A DNA stretch of 64,000 nucleotides, from contig NC_133064.1 in assembly GCF_048771995.1 (NCBI RefSeq), positions 28,313,001 to 28,377,000 of the forward strand, given 5' to 3'. The notes beneath the pieces were generated by a model. It worked only from the letters and a program-made list of their open reading frames with translations, had not been told where the DNA came from and searched no databases. The position numbers and the translations under genes are program-made. Shown here piece after piece: positions 60,491 to 64,000 of the stretch (the stretch's first letter is position 1; the number at the start of each line of letters is the position of its first letter). The DNA comes from Taeniopygia guttata. Taxonomy: Eukaryota; Chordata; Aves; Passeriformes; Estrildidae.

Positions 60491-61211
60491 AAGGAGTGTG
60501 CTATCTTTGACAGACAGGGGTAAGACAAGGGAACAAGGGAGGTATACATGTGGATTGACATGCATTTTGGCGGGAAAAACTGTGGTAAACAACTCAGGTC
60601 TGAACCATTAGGGAAGCCAAATGGGGTACATAGACTAAACCACTACAAACTTATAACAAGGAATAAGAAGTTAAAAGAAGATTTATTGATATGTAGTTAT
60701 GTTATCGTAGTCTTGTTGTTTAGATATTCTCTGTTCGCCCCATAGTCCCCTTCCCCTCTCAGTATTGTTACCACCAGACAGCCTTGGTTGTGAAAGACTT
60801 GTGAAGGGTGGGTGTGTACATGTGCCTGTGAAAAATACCAATCAATTGTTTTAAATTTGAAAAGTTTAATAGTAATAAAATGGTTATAAAAATAGAATAA
60901 TAAGAATTTAGACAGAGTTAGGACAATAAAGGACAATAAAAAGCAAAGAATTATGAACATTCAGATGCTTTCCTCTTGAAAGCATGTCCACTAACAAAGT
61001 AATAACCCTTAAAAGACACAGCCCGTTGCATATTCATATGTGTCATACATGATGCAAATATTCCTGTCAAACTAGGAATTTCTCTGTTTTTTGTAATCTC
61101 TCTCCTCATCCTGTAAATCAATCCTTTTGGCTCCGGGATGTCTAAAAATCAGGCACGGTCCGATAAAGAGGCCATAAAATCCTGTCTTGGAACTTTTGGG
61201 CGTCCTGTTGC
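60491..61211 (-). mobile_element. Antisense LTR-like debris
   Basis: Shares the cagcccgttgcatattcata phrase with 43.66 kb. No gene recognised. Confidence 0.35.
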
Positions 61212-61837
61212 TGTTATATCTTTAATGAACAAAAGAGCCTTCCTGGTTCCCATAGCAGTACTGATATTGAAATGTTAAATAGCTAATTGCTCTGTTTGTT
61301 TTCTCTAAGCCACCTGAGGATCACCTACACGCCCCACCCACACTGCCATTCTAGGACTGGGATGCAAATAGAGGAACCTGTGGAATCATGGGAGGGGGTT
61401 TTGGGGATGAAGACACCCCTGAACGGAGAACTGGACACAGTGTGGGGGGGGGGGGGGTTGGGTGCGCTGGCTGGGGAAAAGGGAACCACATCCCTAGTCG
61501 ATGTTTGACCGGTCACCATAGCCTCCAGAGGACTGGACTGGACAGGGCTGTGGGAAGCAGGAACAAAGAAGCAGCTCCTCCTGGTGCTACAAGGAGGAAA
61601 GGAGAGAGGACAGTCTGCTGATCGGGACTTCAGCAACAGACTCTGCACACCTCTTCACCCTTCGGCTACCAGTGTGCCACGAAGACTTCAGGGACAGTCT
61701 CTGCACGCCTTCTCCCTCTTCGGCTACCTGGAAAAAGCTACAACAGCAGGGGCGAGCTCCGTGTCAAGCCCCCTGCCTAGCTTATCTTTTTAATAAAGAC
61801 CTGAACATTAATAAAGGCATAAGCCCTGTTCATTTCA
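61212..61837 (+). mobile_element. LTR of class I family C (diverged subfamily)
   Basis: Begins near tgttatatct and ends ctgttcatttca, about 626 bp. Matches family C over the gggagggggttttgggg block, the ggctaccagtgtgcca block and the ataaaggcataagcc end. No duplication found. Confidence 0.78.
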
Positions 61838-62052
61838 ATATCTATGTGAATAATTTCTTGATTATCTTATCCATTGCCTGTGCTAGCTCAAAAAGGTATC
61901 TTACATGACATAGCTTCTATTTTAATATTACCCTATAGCGTAAAACTATATTTACCACACTACTTACAAAAGATTAATACAACATTACTAAAAAAGGATT
62001 AATACAACATTACTTTCAAACATAACACATGTAGTATTCATTTTAATATTGT
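61838..62052. other. AT-rich, nothing recognised
   Basis: Includes a short imperfect tandem duplication of gattaatacaacattact (about 61971-62010). Confidence 0.5.
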
Positions 62053-62356
62053 TGTTAGGAATGAAACGTTTGACTCAGCCAATATATCAAGCAGCAATTC
62101 AATTTATTAATTAATATGGTAACATATGAGCAAAGACAGCACTGGGTACAGTGGTGGGGGGCTTCCCCTCCGACTGCACACCGGTTTTTGGGCTTGCTGG
62201 TATTTATAGATCATATTCATGCATATTCATAATATTTTCCTAGTTTCTATATGAGCTTTCGACAGTTTCCATTTCTACCTTTAACATCACAATTCTATAC
62301 TCCAGGGTCATAAATCTATGATGGTGATGTTTGGCTCCTTTCCAGTTTCTATACCC
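62053..62356 (-). mobile_element. Short LTR, family E
   Basis: About 304 bp starting tgttaggaatgaaac. Flanked by tattgt at 62047-62052 and 62357-62362, a 6-bp duplication. Similar in size, layout and unusual right terminus to 47503-47815. Confidence 0.55.
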
Positions 62357-62419
62357 TATTGTGTATATTCCAGGATGTGTGTCCAGATGGTGGGGAGAAG
62401 AAGGGACTTCATATAAAAT

Positions 62420-62560
62420 CGGGAAAGCTGGACAGAACAAATGCAGATCCAAACCAATATGGTTAATTGTGGGAGTCCAGGCCTTCCAGGGCAGCCAGAG
62501 GGAAGCCCTGGATTCCCACATATTGGTTTGGATCTGCGTTTGTTCTGTCCAGCTTTCCCG
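62420..62560. repeat. 42-bp inverted repeat enclosing an LTR tip
   Basis: Arms 62420-62461 and 62519-62560 are reverse complements over 42 bp with one mismatch. The 57-bp centre matches, in reverse, about 45 bp of the 5' tip of the family A2 LTR (52330 on). Confidence 0.88.
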
Positions 62561-62579
62561 AGACTGAGTCTCATTTTTG

Positions 62580-63778
62580 GGGTAAATGTTGGAATCCAAT
62601 CCCTCAGCATTGCTGCAGGATATTTGATGCAATGGATGTCCTTGTAAAAAGTTGTTTGCTTTGGCTGCTGTGGTTTCTGGGCACTGCCGTGTATTTGTTG
62701 TTAATTTTTGGATGTGCACTGCAGTTAAACCATGTGGCTACAGGCTCACCGATGCCATGGAAAAAGTCCCGACATAGCTGCTCCATCGCTGCCAAAATGC
62801 AGCTCCGCTGTTGTCTGCCCGCCGCCGCGCCGCTCACACCTGCTGTGAAGAGGCGGTGACCAAAGGGAGTCCCTGCACTGGCTCTGCCCAGCCCCCGCCT
62901 GCACCAGCATGGGGGGTGCGGAGGGGAGCGTCTCTGGGCACAGTTCCTTCCTGTGGCTCACTTTGAACCTCTGGAACTGGACATCTTTGGGTCAACAAAA
63001 ATGAAATTCTGTATCAAATTCAATCCATTGGGAGAGACAGAGACAGATAACCACATGATAGATGCCACTCCAACCCAGCTCTTTTACAGAAATGCATCAT
63101 CCTGGTGTAATTACACCAAAATAATGAGCAAACCATCCCTCCAAAATCCAACCATTCTACCAAAAGGGATGTTTTTGAATTTGCGGGGACAGAATTTGGC
63201 CTGCTATCCCTGCAAAAATCAAGGGTGGTCCATGCAGCATTGGGAGATCTTTTGTTAACACGCAGCATGACTTTGATAAGAGAGCAAGAAAAAAAATATA
63301 ATGAATGAAGTGATCCAGATTGTGACAATGATAATGTTAACACCTAGAAAAAAGGCTCAGAAAAATGGAATGGTTCTGCTCTCACAGCAGGTGGCATCAA
63401 AAAGAGCCTTGGTACAGTTGGATCAAAAGAGGTTGTGAGCAGAGTAAGGATGCATCGAATGATTTGTTAGCTAGCAATGAGAAATAAGAACAAAGCAGCA
63501 ATTGAACATCTATTGTGAACACATGGACACAAGAGTGATAAATTTGAAGAGGTATCATAAGAGAAAACACACCTGGAGAAAAATTAAATCTTAGATGGAT
63601 GATGTGTTCAATTTGTTTTACCTTTCACAGTTGTAGAAGGAGATTTTGAAAACAGTTGTATATAATTATAGGGTATTGTAATTCTTATGATGCTTGTGCT
63701 GTGCTTGCTTCAGTGCATGCAGCAGACCATGGACAAAGTTGTCAAAGAGGTGTTCTTGGTTCAAAAAGGAAGGGGAGA
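62580..63778 (+). mobile_element. Class II ERV 3' internal part with env-like sequence
   Basis: 62580-62900 parallels 2420-2930. From 62953, a surface-protein-like frame contains FYRNASSWCNYTK and LPKGMFL (class II env style). Further on a hydrophobic stretch (MLVLCLLQCMQQ, about 63690) fits the membrane anchor, then a purine tract aaaaaggaaggggaga. Broken. Confidence 0.6.
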
Positions 63779-64000
63779 TGTGGGAATCCAGGGCATCCCT
63801 CTGGCTGCCCTGGAAGGCCTGGGACACTGGCAGGAGGTCAGGAACCCCCTGTACAGAGCCCCGAGAGAGACACTGTCTCTGATCTCTGTCCATGGAAAAG
63901 AGTTTTCAATCTTACAGGATGAATTACAAGCTCTGAGTGTTTGATATAAGTAATAATTAGGTTTCTAGATTAGGGGTCCAAAGGGGACAGGATGGAGGAA
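63779..64000 (+). mobile_element. 3' LTR start, class II family A2, runs off window
   Basis: Begins tgtgggaatccaggg directly after the purine tract at 63763-63778 and matches the first 220 bp of the 52330-52945 LTR. Confidence 0.88.

Overview
The window looks like a bird W chromosome, probably from a songbird. It holds one recognisable host gene, an intron-bearing but broken copy of PAIP1 (poly(A)-binding-protein-interacting protein 1), at about 6.57-19.25 kb on the + strand. PAIP1 is Z-linked in birds (the human 5p12 block). A decayed copy packed among endogenous retroviruses (ERVs) is what a non-recombining W gametolog should look like. The W assignment is an inference.

Layout. 1-5.2 kb: a class II (beta/alpha-like) provirus on the - strand, running off the left edge, with its 5' LTR at 4566-5225 and a puzzling CpG-island-like patch at 2.75-3.7 kb. 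5.2-6.0 kb: a truncated LTR. 6.6-19.25 kb: nine PAIP1 exons with GT/AG introns. A 420-bp solo LTR sits inside the second visible exon, a TGA replaces a conserved tryptophan in the sixth, and a further solo LTR lies 15 bp past that exon's donor. 20.3-26.6 kb: a broken ERVL-type (class III) element carrying two LTR insertions. 26.6-29.3 kb: a class I LTR plus leader split by a long LTR, then an antisense ERVL-group LTR. 29.6-41.6 kb: a class I provirus with paired 510-bp LTRs and a 4-bp target duplication. It holds four direct insertions, one of which holds two more. 41.8-46.8 kb: a mosaic of LTR fragments. 46.8-54.0 kb: a second ERVL-type element with three LTRs inserted. 54.0-59.8 kb: a second class I provirus whose leader contains a 21-bp minisatellite. 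That array is split by a solo LTR containing a tRNA-Gly(GCC)-like sequence. 59.8-64.0 kb: more LTRs, a perfect-looking 42-bp inverted repeat, and the env end plus 3' LTR start of another class II provirus that leaves the right edge.

No intact host protein-coding gene, CRISPR array or bacterial feature is present. Most open frames are retroviral debris or arise in GC-rich or repetitive DNA. The main value of the window is (i) the dated-by-structure death of a W-linked PAIP1 copy and (ii) unusually clear nested insertions, many with exact target-site duplications (TSDs) that fix element boundaries and relative order. All retroviral elements are described as fossils.
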